Below, in pieces: positions 22,615 through 35,607 of a stretch of DNA of 64,000 bases. Under the pieces are notes generated by a model. The model did not search any database. It was given only the letters and a program-made list of their open reading frames with translations, and was not told the origin of the DNA. Both the position numbers and the translations under genes were made by a program. The stretch covers positions 7,501 to 71,500 of the forward strand of contig JADDIW010000087.1 in NCBI GenBank assembly GCA_018136815.1, written 5' to 3'. Position 1 is the first letter of the stretch; every line of letters begins with the position of its first letter. The stretch comes from Isochrysis galbana. Taxonomy: Eukaryota; Haptophyta; Isochrysidales; Isochrysidaceae.

Positions 22615-23353
22615 CTATCCCTGCAGAGGCATGTTCGTGGGTAGCTGCACACGCACATGCTTGTGCCCTTGCACATCCAACTCACCGGGGGGTGGATCCC
22701 ACAAGACGGTTGCAATAGCCTCCCAACAGCCTATTTGCGAAACATGCGCCTCGAAAGCCGGCAGCAGCTTCTCTTTCTTGCCATCCATGGGCTTGAAGCA
22801 GCCCCCACCTACGCCTACTTCATTGAGTATCGCCAGCAGCTCTCCCTCTCCCTTCTTTAGACGAGCCGCATCACCGTCGAGAGCCCACAACCGTGCCGCA
22901 GCCGCTCGCGCAGCCACCTTCCTTTGCAATGCTCGTTGCTCCCCGGATGCTTTCCGCATCGCAGCGCGGGCCCGCTTCCCCTCTTTCAGTTCGGCCAACC
23001 GTGCATGCTCGTCGCGCCCAGTCCGCCTTCGTTCTCCACACCGACTTGTCGGCGTCGGGGTGGTACCAGCACAGAATGGCCTTAAGGGCGCGCTCCTTCG
23101 TGTCCTCCTGCGGAGTCACGCGCCCCCCGCTTGTGTATGATGTGCGAGCGGCTGCTCGACGCCGGGACCGCCCGGCAGGCTCGTCTCCTGCCCCTCCCCC
23201 CTCACGAAGAACGTCCGCGGCAGCGTCGTCGATCGCAACGGCGAGGGGAGATGCAGCCGCAGCGCCCCCTGCGTCGCGCGCGCGACGGGGGTGCCTGGGG
23301 GACAAAGCTGGGCTTGTGCATGCCCCTGGCTGCGATGCGAGTCCTGGGGCCAT
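22615..23353 (-). CDS. Hypothetical protein with a J-domain-like HPD motif; frame interrupted
   Basis: Two overlapping reverse-strand frames seem to make one protein. The upstream part reads KERALKAILCWYHPDADKS, where HPD after an amphipathic helix resembles the J-domain loop that stimulates Hsp70. The downstream part (to the stop at 22615) reads EHARLAELKEGKRARAAMR, an Ala/Arg coiled-coil-like helix, then CFKPMDGKKEKLLPAFEAH and a GHKHVRVQLP tail. Joining them needs a +1 shift near 23015, where no splice sites are evident, so a sequencing error or decay is possible. The rest of a J domain is not obvious, so the family call is only a suggestion. Confidence 0.35.
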
Positions 23354-23520
23354 AGAGCTGCAGGGGAGGCTGCTGGGGGGGCGAAGAACACGTTGCCAGG
23401 GTTCAACGCGCGCTCAGGAATGGAGTGGGCACGGAGTACACAATGTTGCTGACGATCACTGGGCCCCCCATAAGGGTGGGGCCAAACAGGTTCTCGCCGT
23501 TGCGCTAGCGCTATGTTCAT

Positions 23521-25159
<1,639 letters not shown>

Positions 25160-27806
25160 ATGGCTCACCTGCCTCTCCGGGAGACCCCCCCTCTCTCCCC
25201 ACCACCCTGGCGCTCCCCCGTCTTCCTCCCCCTCCTCCTTTTCCTCCTCCTCCTCCTCCTCCTCCTCCTCCTCCGGAGAGAGAGAGAGAGAGAAAGAGAA
25301 CGAGAACGAGAGAGAGAACGAGAGAGAGGAAGAGAACACGAGAGAGAGAGAGAACGAGAGAGCGGGCGAGCCAGCGCAGGGCGTAAGGGGACTTCGCCGG
25401 CCCTCGTCGCTCTCCTCGGCCTCCTAGCACGCGTCCTCAGCGCGCTGGGGCTACCGGGAGTGCGTGTGGCCCCCTTCCGCTCTCGCATTCCGTACGGAGG
25501 ACACAGGCTCTCCTGCGAGTGCGCGGCAGCTCTGGGCGGCCTGGGCGGGCTGCTCCTGATGCTGTTGCTCCTCCTTCTCCACCAGAGCATCGAGGCGCCC
25601 TCTCCGCTCGAGGCCGGGCTCGTCGCCAGCCTCTGCGCCGGCCTTCTGCTGCGCTGCCGGCGCTCCGCGATCCTCGGACGCCTCTCCGCCCCGCTCCCCG
25701 CGTTTGACTACCAGGTCGCCGGTCACATGGGGCTGTCGAACGAAGGCGGCTCACTGCTGGTGCCCGAGCCGGGACGGATCGCCAAACCCGTCGGACTGGG
25801 CTATTTCGCCGGCGAGGACCGGTTCTACCACAAGCTGCAGCGCACGCCCGCCCTCGAGTCCTTTTGTCCTGCGTTCTACGGACACCGCTCCATCTGTGGC
25901 CGTACGTTTGTCGTCCTCGAAGACCTCACGCACGGGCTGCGAGAGCCTTGTATCGTGGACATCAAACTTGGCACTACGACGGTAGCACCCGAGGCAGCGT
26001 GGTCCAAGCGGATCACTCACCTCGCCAAGGTAAGAACACCGCGATGGTTGGCTCGGCGTCCGCGCCTGCGGACGAGCCATCGGGCGCACGGCACACCCAG
26101 GCCGTGCGCACGTACCCCGTGGCTGCCCCACTCGAGCGTTCTCGTTCGGCCCGCGCGCCCGAGTGATAGCAGCCCTGTCCGCGCCGTCTCGCGTGGCGCC
26201 GTCCACCCGCTCCTCCCTGCGCGCGGGCGGAGGGAAGGGGGGGGGGGTCGGACGCGCCCGCCGTGGAGACCACGCCGCTCAACTCAGCTCTCTACCCTGC
26301 CCCCTCCCGACCAGGACCGCGAGACGACGACTCGCTCCCTGGGTATACGCCTGATCGGCGCAATGCACACGGGGGTGGGTCCCGACGGTCTTCCGCGGCT
26401 GAAGCTAGGCAAGCCCTGGGGCAAGGCGGTGCGTCCCTCCGGCTTATCTGCGGCGCTGAGGAAGGTCTTCTCGAACGAGGGCAAGCTGTGCAAGAGGGCG
26501 GTCCGACACTTCGTAAGCTCCTCAGCCACCCCCCCGGCGGGACCTTCCCTCCGCTTGCGTCCCGTCCGGCCGCCGCGTCGATGCCCGCTTGGCACCCCGC
26601 GCCCCCGTCTTCCGCTGCAACCGGCACGATGGACGCACAATGTCCTCTAGCACCAACTTGCCGCCCGGACGGTCGGATCTCAGGTGTCGCGCTTGGACAA
26701 CCTGCAAGAAGTGCTCACCGCCGAGCCTCGTTGGCAGCTCGTCTCATCATCCCTGCTCTTCGTATTTGAGCCAGAGGCTGAGCCGGCGCCGCCATGCCGA
26801 CGTGCGTCATCGGCTGGGTCGCTGAGCACCGGCCTGGCTGAGCCGCCTGCTGCCGCGCCGGCTCCCACCAGTGATGGCGCCGGCGCCAGGGCGGAGGCCA
26901 GGACGACAGCCAATATCGCCGCCAATGTGACTGTTGGTGCGCCACGCCAGCCGCGGCCGCCACAGGTGAGAGAATGCTCGTGCGCTGAGCCTTCACGCAC
27001 AGCCCGCCGATGCGCGTGCGGAGGCGAGCCCCCCTCCGTCCCCTCGGCCTCGCCGCGGCGCTCTTGAGCCGCCAACGACCTGAGTCCCTTCTCGCGCTGC
27101 GTCCTGCTCTCGAAGATGCGCATGATCGACTTTGCGCATTCTTATGAGCTGAAGCAGGCGGGCACGCTCGACCATGGCTACCTGTATGGACTGCGGAACC
27201 TGCGGCACCAGCTGCAGGTAGGCCATCGCCTCGCCTGTTCTGCCCTGCCCTCCGAGACTCTATTTGCGCTGCACCGGGCTGCTCCTCCCGGCAACCCCCC
27301 CGTGCCGACGGCCCAAACCTCGATGGCAGGCTCTGTTGCGCGACGAAATGACAATGTCGACAGACTCGCTGATCTCCGAGGCCATCTCCGTGGACTCACC
27401 CGCAAGCACCGCAGCGACGCCCACGCTTCCGACCGCCGCCGCCGCACCAGACACCCTCGGCGGGCCTTGCAGCCGTTCTGGAAGAGGAGGGGCCGCCTTG
27501 GGCCGTGGGCGGCGTGCGGCCGCGGCCGGCTTCCTCACAGAGGCATCACTCGGTTCCGCGCACGCGTGCGTCTCTTCCGGCTGCGCGTCGGCCGGCCCGG
27601 CCGGTGGCGAGGGCGAGGCTGTGAGCGGTGTCATGGCCGGCAACCCCAGCGCTGCGAGTGGCGTGGATGAGCCTGCAGGCGCGCCGGCGTGCACCTCGCC
27701 TAGATGTTGCTCGCGCGACACCCCCGACGTGCCGTACACGTGCCTCGACTCCTCGACGGACAATCCCGATGGGTACGCTGCCCGCTCCCTCGCTACAAGT
27801 ATGTAG
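25160..27806 (+). CDS. Inositol polyphosphate multikinase-like (IPK family) kinase
   Basis: Phosphorylates soluble inositol phosphates (IPMK/IPK2 or IP6K class). Inferred exons: 25160-26029, 26315-26512, 26684-26965, 27116-27217, 27330-27806; all introns are phase 0. The domain begins FDYQVAGHMGL with GRIAKPVG (ATP-binding lysine region), then PCIVDIKLGTTT (the PxxxDxKxG signature), DRETTTRSLGIRLIG, SSSLLFVFEPE, MRMIDFAHSYE (metal-binding Asp) and HGYLYGLRNL. The spacing after the signature and DRETTTRSLG resemble IPMK/IPK2 more than IP6K; this is a judgement by eye. The last exon adds about 125 low-complexity residues beyond the domain. The 5' end is doubtful: 25160-25560 encodes Leu and Arg-Glu repeats from simple sequence, and the true start may be ATG 25559 or an upstream exon. 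Confidence 0.8.
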
Positions 27807-28338
27807 CGCACGCCTACCTCGACTCACCGGGGTCGCTATTCGGATGCTCCATCGCGTGGCACCCCTCGGCCCTACGGCTGATCACGTGCGTCCGCCCTTC
27901 CATCTCCGACGTGCAGATGGGACGAAACTGGTGCCGAGGCTGATTCCGACGCCACTGAGGCTGCTGATCCCATCGAGGAAAGCGCGCACTCGCTCGGTGA
28001 GCGCCTGCGGAACTCCCGACAGCGTGCTCCTGCGCTTAGCCACCGCTTAGCCGCCCTCGCGTGCATAGGGCTCTAATTCGGTTCTCTCTCCTTCCGCGAT
28101 CAGGCTCTCGCATTGCTGCTGCGCATGCTCGCCTCGCCGCTGGCGCTGCGGAGGGTCGTGTGAAGCTCCACGACGACGAGTTCTACGAAGGCGAGCATCG
28201 CAGCCCTACCCTTGCGGCAGCGCGCTACTGACAGCACCTCCACGAAGCGCGCTTGCGTGCAGAGCCACGCTGCAAAGCCCACAAGACCGCGCTATTCGTC
28301 GGAGCCGCTCCCAGCCATCGACCCCAATCCTGAGCCAA
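27807..28338 (+). other. Between the inositol kinase and a hypothetical gene; no confident gene
   Basis: Short frames only. 28150-28230 encodes VKLHDDEFYEGEHRSPTLAA, which is not repetitive and could be an exon, but no splice context or family could be fixed. Confidence 0.3.
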
Positions 28339-29469
28339 GTGATGGCCGCCTTCCCTGCCGGCGATCACCCCGCAGGAGTGGCCTTCACAACGCTTGGCCG
28401 GTGGCTCCCCAAATGGTGCGGCGTTTCCTTCCTACTCGTCGACGAAGGCTCGCGACCAGAGTACCTAGCCACATGTGCCAAGGAACACCCATCGCTTGTG
28501 AACGCGACGCAGCCTTCCGATGCGCAAGCCGTGCAGGGGCCTGAGGATGGCTCCACCGCCGCCCCGCTAGCCACGCCGTTGCCTGAGACGATTCCATCTA
28601 GTGGGCCTGCGTATCGCTCTCGGCTGAGGGCGCACGGCGCGGATCGCATCCAAGGCGCGGCCGCGGCCGCCACACGGCCGAACAGCACGGAGCCCCCACC
28701 GCCCACCCTGCAGGTGCTTGCGCCCTCCCACAACGAGGTATGGCAAGCCGGCTTTGTAGGCCACCTCAGGAGTAGGCTGCATGCGGCGTGCGCCCTGGCC
28801 GACCGCCTACGACCCCCCCCCCCCCCCCCCCCCCCCTCCCCGAATACGATCGATCGCCCACAGGCCTGCCAGCATCCCATCGAGGTGACTGTGGCCGAGT
28901 TGTCACGTCGTGAACTCCGGAAACGGCTCATCCTGCGCTGCCGGTCTACAGAGTTGGACGATTGCGTTCCGCCTACTCTTACGGCGCACAGCCACAGCCG
29001 CGCTCCAAGAGAGCATCTCACTTCCGTCGACACAGCTGAGTCGCAAAAGCACAACGTTGCGGATGCATTGCCAAGCTCGCCGCAGCCACCGGTGGTGCTT
29101 GCCTTCCGTGTCGCCGATGCGCGCGACGTGATGCCGAGGCATCAGGTCCGCGAGCATCACGCCAACCAACGCGACCGCTTCTCGTCCGCAAGGGCTTGGC
29201 AATGGTGGCGAGGTGTTGCCTCACAACCGGTAGCCCCTTACCATCTCTCACCTCAGGTGCGGTTCGCGGGCTGTACAGCGCCGGGCGCGGCGCCCATCGG
29301 CGATGACCTCCTCTCCAACTCGGAGGGGCTCTCAAATTTGCTGCGCGGGCCTTTCTTGATGGGCATTGCACCCGATGCCGTCGCACCGACTCTCGACGCG
29401 TTCGCCGAGAGGCTCGAGGCACTGGTGCGCGTGCATGGCCAGCGACTCAAGGACCGCAGTGAGGAATAG
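28339..29469 (+). CDS. Hypothetical protein, unrecognised
   Basis: Open frame of 376 codons on the same strand as the inositol kinase. It begins MMAAFPAGDHPAGVAFTTLG and contains WLPKWCGVSFLLVDEG, an Ala/Pro-rich stretch, a Pro run encoded by a C run at 28816-28837, ELSRRELRKRLILRCRS, and a well-structured C-terminus (GLSNLLRGPFLMGIAPDAV, AFAERLEALVRVHGQRLKD) that looks like real coding sequence. The middle may contain introns (possible GTGCTTGCG donor near 28710 and CTCAG acceptor near 29256), which would remove the Pro run. No family assigned. Confidence 0.4.
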   Translation: MMAAFPAGDHPAGVAFTTLGRWLPKWCGVSFLLVDEGSRPEYLATCAKEHPSLVNATQPSDAQAVQGPEDGSTAAPLATPLPETIPSSGPAYRSRLRAHGADRIQGAAAAATRPNSTEPPPPTLQVLAPSHNEVWQAGFVGHLRSRLHAACALADRLRPPPPPPPPSPNTIDRPQACQHPIEVTVAELSRRELRKRLILRCRSTELDDCVPPTLTAHSHSRAPREHLTSVDTAESQKHNVADALPSSPQPPVVLAFRVADARDVMPRHQVREHHANQRDRFSSARAWQWWRGVASQPVAPYHLSPQVRFAGCTAPGAAPIGDDLLSNSEGLSNLLRGPFLMGIAPDAVAPTLDAFAERLEALVRVHGQRLKDRSEE

Positions 29470-29477
29470 ATGGCGCC

Positions 29478-30311
29478 ATGCCCCGCTGCGCACCCCGGGA
29501 TCTGCAAGGCGCCAGCCTAGCTGCACGCGCCCTCGCCCAGCCACGCCGGGCGCCACTTACGCCTAGCCCTGTCGCACGTGCATCACAGGCAACCACCATG
29601 CGCCGGGGCTACTACTTCCAGTTCGAGGCCTCGTCGCTTATCCTAGCCTATGGGAGAAATCAGCACCCGAAACCGGCCGTCTCTGACCACGCTCACTTTT
29701 GGGAGCCCCCCGTGCCTTCGCCGCCGGTGAAGGAGTCAGCTCTTAGACCAAGAGCTCGCGCGGCACCTGCCGCTGTCGCAGCCGTCGCCGCGACGGCCGC
29801 CGTCGCCGCGATGGCCGCCGCCGCAATGAGCGCAGCGTCCGCCGCCGCCGCCGCGTTTGCGGCGGCGGTCGGGCTGACTGCATTCTGGTGGAGTACGGCC
29901 GTGTCGCCATTCGTTGAGCGCAGCAACTCCCGTCGGAGTCGCCGAGGCAATCGTGCCAAGCGTAGCGTCGAGGATGGGCAAATTAGCGAGCCTGAGGATG
30001 TTGGAGGCCCACTGGGCGGCGGGCCCGAGACGGGAGTGGGTGTCCCTAGGCTGCTTGTCTGCCTCGCCAATGTGGAGAAGCCGGTATGTGCTGCCGCCGC
30101 TAGCGATGGCTTGACGCCGTGTCGAGCGCTTGTGGAGCGAGGCTGGCTCCGGCACCCTGTGGAGAGGCCTTTCGTCAAGCACTCAGGCAACGCTGCCCTA
30201 CTCTCTTGCGCTCAGGTGATGACTCGAGCAAAATCGCACCATCCTGGCTTTGTCGGAGCGATCGATCGTCTAGCGGTGAGCTCTCCACGCGTCCCTTATG
30301 CTACCCCCTAA
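29478..30311 (+). CDS. Hypothetical Ala-rich protein, possibly an exon of the preceding gene
   Basis: Open frame of 277 codons. It includes MRRGYYFQFEASSLILAYG, an Ala-rich segment of about 45 residues (29757-29885) ending LTAFWW that could be a membrane helix or low-complexity spacer, RSRRGNRAKRSVEDGQ, and a C-terminus KSHHPGFVGAIDRLAVSSP. A CTCAG acceptor-like site before VMTRAKS (about 30216) hints at splicing. It starts nine bases after the previous stop, so both ORFs may belong to one spliced gene. Function unknown. Confidence 0.3.
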   Translation: MPRCAPRDLQGASLAARALAQPRRAPLTPSPVARASQATTMRRGYYFQFEASSLILAYGRNQHPKPAVSDHAHFWEPPVPSPPVKESALRPRARAAPAAVAAVAATAAVAAMAAAAMSAASAAAAAFAAAVGLTAFWWSTAVSPFVERSNSRRSRRGNRAKRSVEDGQISEPEDVGGPLGGGPETGVGVPRLLVCLANVEKPVCAAAASDGLTPCRALVERGWLRHPVERPFVKHSGNAALLSCAQVMTRAKSHHPGFVGAIDRLAVSSPRVPYATP

Positions 30312-31134
30312 TTCTGAGTCTGTTGCTCACCCGGCAATTCAGACGTGGCCCCTTGTCGTCATTGCTCTTGCCCTCTGTTCATGCGTGGTGTGGCTTGTAT
30401 CGAGGTGCCCCCCTGATTGCCGTCACGTTGTGTAGGTGGCAATCCGCTCCATCGCCAAAGAGGCAGCCACGATGACCACGCCTGCCGACTGAAGGGTCGC
30501 GCTTGCGCATTGCTTTCGTCAGGGTGTATTTACAATGCCATCGATTTTCCCCAACATGCTTGATGCGAAGGCACGCAGTGTCGGCTATTTCCAGGGCTTC
30601 AGATGAGGGCCCAGCCGTATACATCTTGGGCGTACCTCCCTGGCGTCCGATAATCTGCAGGTTACTCAGGTGGTGACCTTCAGCGTTTGGGCACGAGCGT
30701 GCTCTACATCCTGGTGGCGACGAGGAAAATTAGAAACAATCCTCGTTCCTCGTTGCGATGACCAGATTTTGGTGGTACTCTCTACTGACGGGATGGATTC
30801 TCTTTCGTTCGCGTTGATTCACACGACTCGCGCACGATCGCACGTGGAACGTTGTTTTTGGAAAAAAAAGTTTTTTTTTGCGCTTGCTGTTGGTATTTCA
30901 GTGCGTGGGCTCAATGGTTGCAATGGATGCCTTCAGCTTGGAAGTGGGTGGCTTTCCTCGAATTGGAGAATAGTGGAGTGAACGGTCATCTTATATAGTG
31001 GTGCTACTATTATTATGTGCACACAATGGTTACGCCCGTGGGGAACACGCAATATAGACCGACTGAAAAAATCGTCATGGTCCCGTTTGCTTTAGCTTGC
31101 TAGGCGAGGCTGGGTGTAGGTGTAGCGTGACGAA
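30312..31134. other. Intergenic, no gene seen
   Basis: More AT-rich than the surrounding genes, with runs of A and T (30861-30880). Only short frames occur and none resembles a known domain. Confidence 0.5.
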
Positions 31135-31202
31135 TTGGAAGTTGCCGCACACCCACTAAGTAGGTCACATGACCTACTTAGTGGGTGTGTGGCAACTTCC
31201 AA
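31135..31202. repeat. Near-perfect 33-bp inverted repeat (hairpin)
   Basis: Arms 31135-31167 and 31170-31202 are reverse complements with one mismatch (CCGCAC versus GTGTGG) around a 2-base loop. The core is ACTAAGTAGGTCA / TGACCTACTTAGT. A third related piece, CGACCTACTAAGTAG, follows at 31209-31223. It is most simply a foldback or miniature element end; as RNA it would form a 33-bp stem. Confidence 0.85.
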
Positions 31203-32264
31203 CTCATGCGACCTACTAAGTAGTGCACATGACACATGACACGTGCCACATGAGACATGAGACATGAATGAGACCTGAGCCAAGCACCCGAACCCCGGAA
31301 ATCGAAGAACAAGGAATAACGACGGGCGGAACGGGGGGCGAGCAGCAGAAAGCAGGAGGGAGAGGAAGGGATAAGGGCGATGGCAGTAGGATTCCAGGAG
31401 CGGATAGTTCGTGGGAGCTGTAATTAAGCATCTTCAAAAAGCAAAAAAAAAGCAATCAACGTTAACTTTCCTCGCCTCGCCATCGTCGCAGGTCCGGAGG
31501 ATTCTCATAAGAAGAAAAAAAGGCGACGGGCAATGGGTGGAAGCATAGGGGCAAATGAAAGCACAGTACGACGATGGAAGAGACACTCTGAGAGGAGTAC
31601 GCAACGGGGGATACAGAAAGGGCGACGACGAGTGGATAGACTGGCGGCCCACATCAGGCTGAGGCACGCGCGACGCAATACATATTAGCAGACAGCGATG
31701 GACAAACACACTGAGCAAAGGGGAAGGACCGCTGACGAGGGTGACGGGCCACATAGCCATAGTCTTGTTCACGACCGCCCCCGTGAAGCCTGGGTGCTCC
31801 CAAGGGCACGGGTCAAACGGCGGGCGCAAAGACCCGAGCTAACCCCTTGAAACGGCGCAGATCATGTAGAGACGACGTGCCAAGTGTAGGACGCTGAAGG
31901 CGTCCACCCTGAAGAAGCGGAGCTACTGCGAGCGCGGAGATCAATGAAAACGACGGGGGCGATATGAAGACATCCGTTGTCTCGGGTGTTGACCGGCGAG
32001 GCGTCGAGCTGCCGTGGAGGAGATGCGTGAGCAAAGCCAGTGCCGGTCATCATGCATGGTGCAAGCTGTGGTGGCCAATGAGAGGCAACCACGGCGGGCG
32101 CCTCGCGCCGCTGTCGGGCGGTGCGCCATGGGGCCGCTGTGGGCCGGTTGCCGTCGTTTCAGAGCCCGCTTGCCGCCCCTCCTTAACGTACTGCGAGGGA
32201 AAATGCGAGGGAGGGGCGAAAGGGCGACGACGGCGCGGTCCGCAGGGTTTAGAACACCGCCACT
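31203..32264. other. Intergenic, no gene seen
   Basis: It contains ACATGA/ACACGTG-type short repeats at 31225-31275 and otherwise unremarkable sequence. Short frames on both strands lack domains. The right part is the 3' flank of the CCHC gene. Confidence 0.45.
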
Positions 32265-33087
32265 TTACCGTGAGGGGCAATCGACGGCTTTGTGACCTGG
32301 CTGGCCGCAGTTGTAGCACGACTGCAGTGAGGGCGCGGCATCACAAAGGACTGGTCAGAAAAAAATCGGCGACATGGAATAGAGGCGCCCACACAGGCTT
32401 ATTCAGGCCGTGATCCGCGCAGGTGGATGCGAGAAGCTGGGGGCTGTGAATAACGCTGCTCACCATGTTGCCCGGTGGCAGGTCGCAGTTCGCCGAGAGG
32501 TGGCCCGGTTTGCCGCAGTTGAAGCACCGACGGCCGGCGAGGCCACCGGAGCGACGGCCACCGCCGCCGCCGGCTGGTGCGTCACCGTCGGCGCCCTTAT
32601 TTGGGCAGTCGCGGCCTGCGAGAACCAATGGTCAGGCCATGCGGCGTGTCAACCAGAGCGAGCCGCCTACCAGACGAACGGAGGACGGGCAGGCGGGGCG
32701 TATCCCGTAGGGCACGCCGCGGAGGGCGTGCTCCATACCGATGTGGCCGACTTCACCGCAGATCCGGCATTCGCGCGTCTCCTTCTGTTGCGGCTTCTGC
32801 GGGCAGTTACGAGCGATGTGCCCAATCTCGCCGCACGTGCGGCAAGTGCGTGGGTTCCTGCGCCCGAGGAGAGTCACGCGGTAGGCAGGTGAGGGCGATC
32901 CGCAAGCAGAAATGGCATGGCGGCCTTATGGACTCTCGGTGGGGACATGCAGAAGAGCGAACCGGGCTGGCACACCCCATCGCGCAAACGGATGGTGGCG
33001 TCGCGCGTGCAGGGTCGCTTCGAGGGCAGAAAGAGGCGGCAGTGCGCACTGAATGTTGGCGTCATCGATGATTTGGACGGAAGCCAT
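32265..33087 (-). CDS. Small CCHC zinc-knuckle nucleic-acid-binding protein (CNBP/Gis2-like), four knuckles
   Basis: Probable single-stranded RNA/DNA-binding protein. Exons: 33087-33050, 32857-32739, 32615-32464, 32321-32265, giving 366 nt (121 aa). The phases agree: first intron phase 2, second phase 1, third phase 0. The protein begins MASVQIIDDANIQNPRT and has four CX2CX4HX4C knuckles: CRTCGEIGHIARNC, CRICGEVGHIGRDC, CFNCGKPGHLSANC and CYNCGQPGHKAVDC, with a Gly-rich spacer (PAGGGGGRRSGG) between the second and third. Intron 2 splits the second knuckle between His and its final Cys; splicing restores it, which supports the model. Stand-alone multi-knuckle proteins of this size match CNBP/Gis2 and kinetoplastid UMSBP rather than a retroviral Gag. 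A long homopyrimidine tract (coding-strand sense) lies just upstream of the ATG. Confidence 0.85.
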
Positions 33088-33109
33088 TCGATAGTCAGCC
33101 TATAAGGGG

Positions 33110-33835
33110 GTTAAAGGGGCCAAGGGGTGGGGGGGGGGGGGATTGGGGGGGCTTGCAAGGGGTTCGTGCGCGATGGGGATCGAGGTGGAGATGGGAAGGT
33201 GTGGATGGGGAGGGCGCTGCGCGGCTCTGTGCTGAGGGAGTGGGAGAGAGGGAGAGGGGGGGTGGGTGTGGGTGGGTGGGTGGGAGGGGGGGGGGGGGGG
33301 GGCGGAGGGGGAGGGGGAGGGCAGAGGAATTCCCCTCCTCCCTCCCCTGTGGGGGGGGGAAGGGGGAGGGAGGGAGGGAGGGAGGGAGGGAGAGGAAGAG
33401 AGAGAGGGAGGCACAGAGAGAGGGAGAGAGGGAGGGAGGAGAGGGAGACGGAGAGGGAGGGAGAGGGAGGGAGGGAGGGAGGGAGGGAGGGAGGGAGAGG
33501 GAGAGAGAGAAGGGCAAGGCGCTCATCACCGAGAGGCCGAAGAGAGCGGGGGACGGGGAGGAGGGCGAGAAGAGAAGAGGGAGGGAGAGAGCGAGAGAGA
33601 GAGAGAGAACGCGGGGGAAAGAGAGAAGAGAGAGACAAGAGTGGAGGAGAGAGGGGGGAGAGAGAGGGCGGGGGGTGAGACAGAGGAGAGAGAGAGGGAG
33701 ATGCCGAGAGAGAGAGAAAGAAACGAGCGAGAGAGAGAAAAGAGAGAGAGGGCCCCTTAGGGGGAAGGGGGAGGGGTGGGGGGGAGGAGAAGAGGGAGAA
33801 ACAGGGGGGGGGGGGGGGCACGGGGCTTCGGCGTA
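33110..33835. repeat. Homopurine tract with G runs upstream of the CCHC gene
   Basis: The + strand is almost entirely G and A: G runs at 33129-33141, 33287-33302 and 33807-33819, GGGA repeats at 33360-33500 and GAGA repeats at 33590-33750. ORFs here are Ser/Leu/Pro- or Arg/Glu/Gly-rich artefacts. Confidence 0.85.
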
Positions 33836-35607
33836 GAAGTTAAAGAGAGCCGCCGCCTCGCGGCCGACGACCGGTAGCCATCTCGGCGGAGTTTTCTTGT
33901 TGTGATTGGTATAACCTTAGTGCTGCGGGACCGTAGCCCTTCGACGGCCACGGAGCCCCTCCCCCGCGATGGGGTGTGTGCGCGGTTGGCGCATGGCTCG
34001 TCCGGTGGAGGTGGCTAGGGATGCTAGCTAACAAGATGTCATATGCATATGACGCTATAAGTTCTTACGTGGTACCCCCGCCGAGAGGTCACCGCAATCT
34101 CCATGACACCAGCGCGCGCGTCGACGCTCAAGGGTGCAACACATCATCGAATGGACTCGACGAATTCGATGAAAATCTTTCCTTCGAATTTGTGGCTGCC
34201 GAGCGCGCAACACGTTCCCACAACAGGTGGGACCTGGACAATATGGTCAGTCTACACAAATTCTTCAGAGCTTCAGTGGTGGCGTGGTGGCCGATGCCAG
34301 ATCCGCAAGCATTCACCAGTTCCAGTTCAAGGGTGGGAAGGACACTTTACACTTTACCACATCGAATCACTCCAAGCACCCCTCAGCTCTTACTTCTACG
34401 ACTGTGGGGGTTGTGCGACGAAAGCAACGACCATCCGCTCTGCACCACGGCGCCGGGCTGTCGCATTCGCGAGCCTCTGCAGGCTATTTCGCTATTTTCC
34501 GCTCTACCGTTATAACCGCGATGGTAAATCATCAATCTTCGTTCTTATGTCTATCTCTACGTCTACGACGTCTCCACGCTTCTATCAATCACTACACTTC
34601 ATTCAATGTTGGTCTACCATTATACCCACGTGGCCAAGCAGCTTCTACAGGCTTCTTTCTACTCGGAATATGAATAATATGCTCTAGCTCTGGACTGATC
34701 ACCCAGGCATGGAGATCAAGGGAGTAGTAAGCACGTGTCGATGAAGACCAAGGAAGTAGCGAGCATCTTGCTTGCTAAAGTACACCCTCAAGAACCTCAA
34801 GCATCTAGACTCTGTAAGTCTAACACCTCTGTAAGCTTCTAGACTTTTTAAGTCTACCAGCTACTCCATGGCTAAGCTACGAAAAGCTATAGGTAAAGTG
34901 CACGCCGCTGTGCTCGCGTTGAGACGCTATTCGCCGATGAATCTTGTAGGATCTTCACTAAGCATGGATGAATCCCTTTCGCGCCTTTTCTGTGTGCAAT
35001 CCTTCTCTAGGACGACGAGACGACGAGTTCTCTTCTGGCCAATTGGTTCCTTCTTTGCTCTCACTGTTGACCCACCGTGGCATTCGCTCCCGTGTTTATT
35101 ACGTGTTGCCCTTGTTTATGTTAGAAAGTGGTGTGGCGTGTCTTCGTACGCACCCAGCAACCGTCGCAGCGCTCTGCGATCGAAGCCATGCCGTGACCCC
35201 TCGTACCCTTGAGCCCCTACTGAGTTGTGTGTGGTCTCTCGCTAGAAATCACCCACTAGAGATTGATTCAATCTGTTCCTATGGACCCACCACCGCCCTC
35301 TGCACCGCCAAATCCGCCCTCGCCGCCGCGCGCGGACCCCGTCACCACTGCACCCGTGCCCAAGCCTTCCCAAGTATCTTCACCCGCTACCCAAGTTGAT
35401 AGGCCGCCTACGGACGCGTGGGTTGCCAAGGATGGAGTCTCAGGAGCCTTACCCGGATCCTGGGAACAGTCCATCTCCACACGGGCAGGGGCAGGATGAT
35501 CCTCGTCGAATCCCCCCGGACGCCATCAATCACTCGGAAAGGAAGGTCATCCCGGGCCGGCATGGTCTCCACAACTCGCTCAACACGAGCAGGAAGACTG
35601 CCATTGC
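33836..35607. other. Intergenic/repeat-derived DNA; possible retroelement remnant
   Basis: No gene can be supported. 33985-34040 resembles the reverse strand of 3290-3370, and 34455-34520 shares CTGTCGCATTCGCGA and CGTTATAA blocks with the repeats at 3525 and 39770. 34800-34860 has short repeats of TCTAGACTnTnTAAGTCTA type. A 72-codon Pro-rich frame starts at 35281-35283 (ATGGACCCACCACC) and could be the start of a Gag-like ORF, cut by the insertion of the element at 35608, but there is no further support. Confidence 0.35.
35601..35607 (+). repeat. Target-site duplication, left copy (CCATTGC)
   Basis: Immediately outside the left terminus of the element; identical to 39686-39692. The next base also matches on both sides (T), so the duplication may be 8 bp. 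Confidence 0.8.

Noticed and set aside
32265-32877. CCHC knuckles as a retroviral or retrotransposon Gag
   Set aside because: Four knuckles in a 121-residue spliced gene with no capsid, protease or polymerase nearby fit CNBP/Gis2-type proteins better.
34868-35499. Overlapping ORFs at 34.9-35.5 kb as a gene
   Set aside because: Three similar-length frames overlap, with no recognised domain; the Pro-rich start at 35281 is noted only as a possible remnant.
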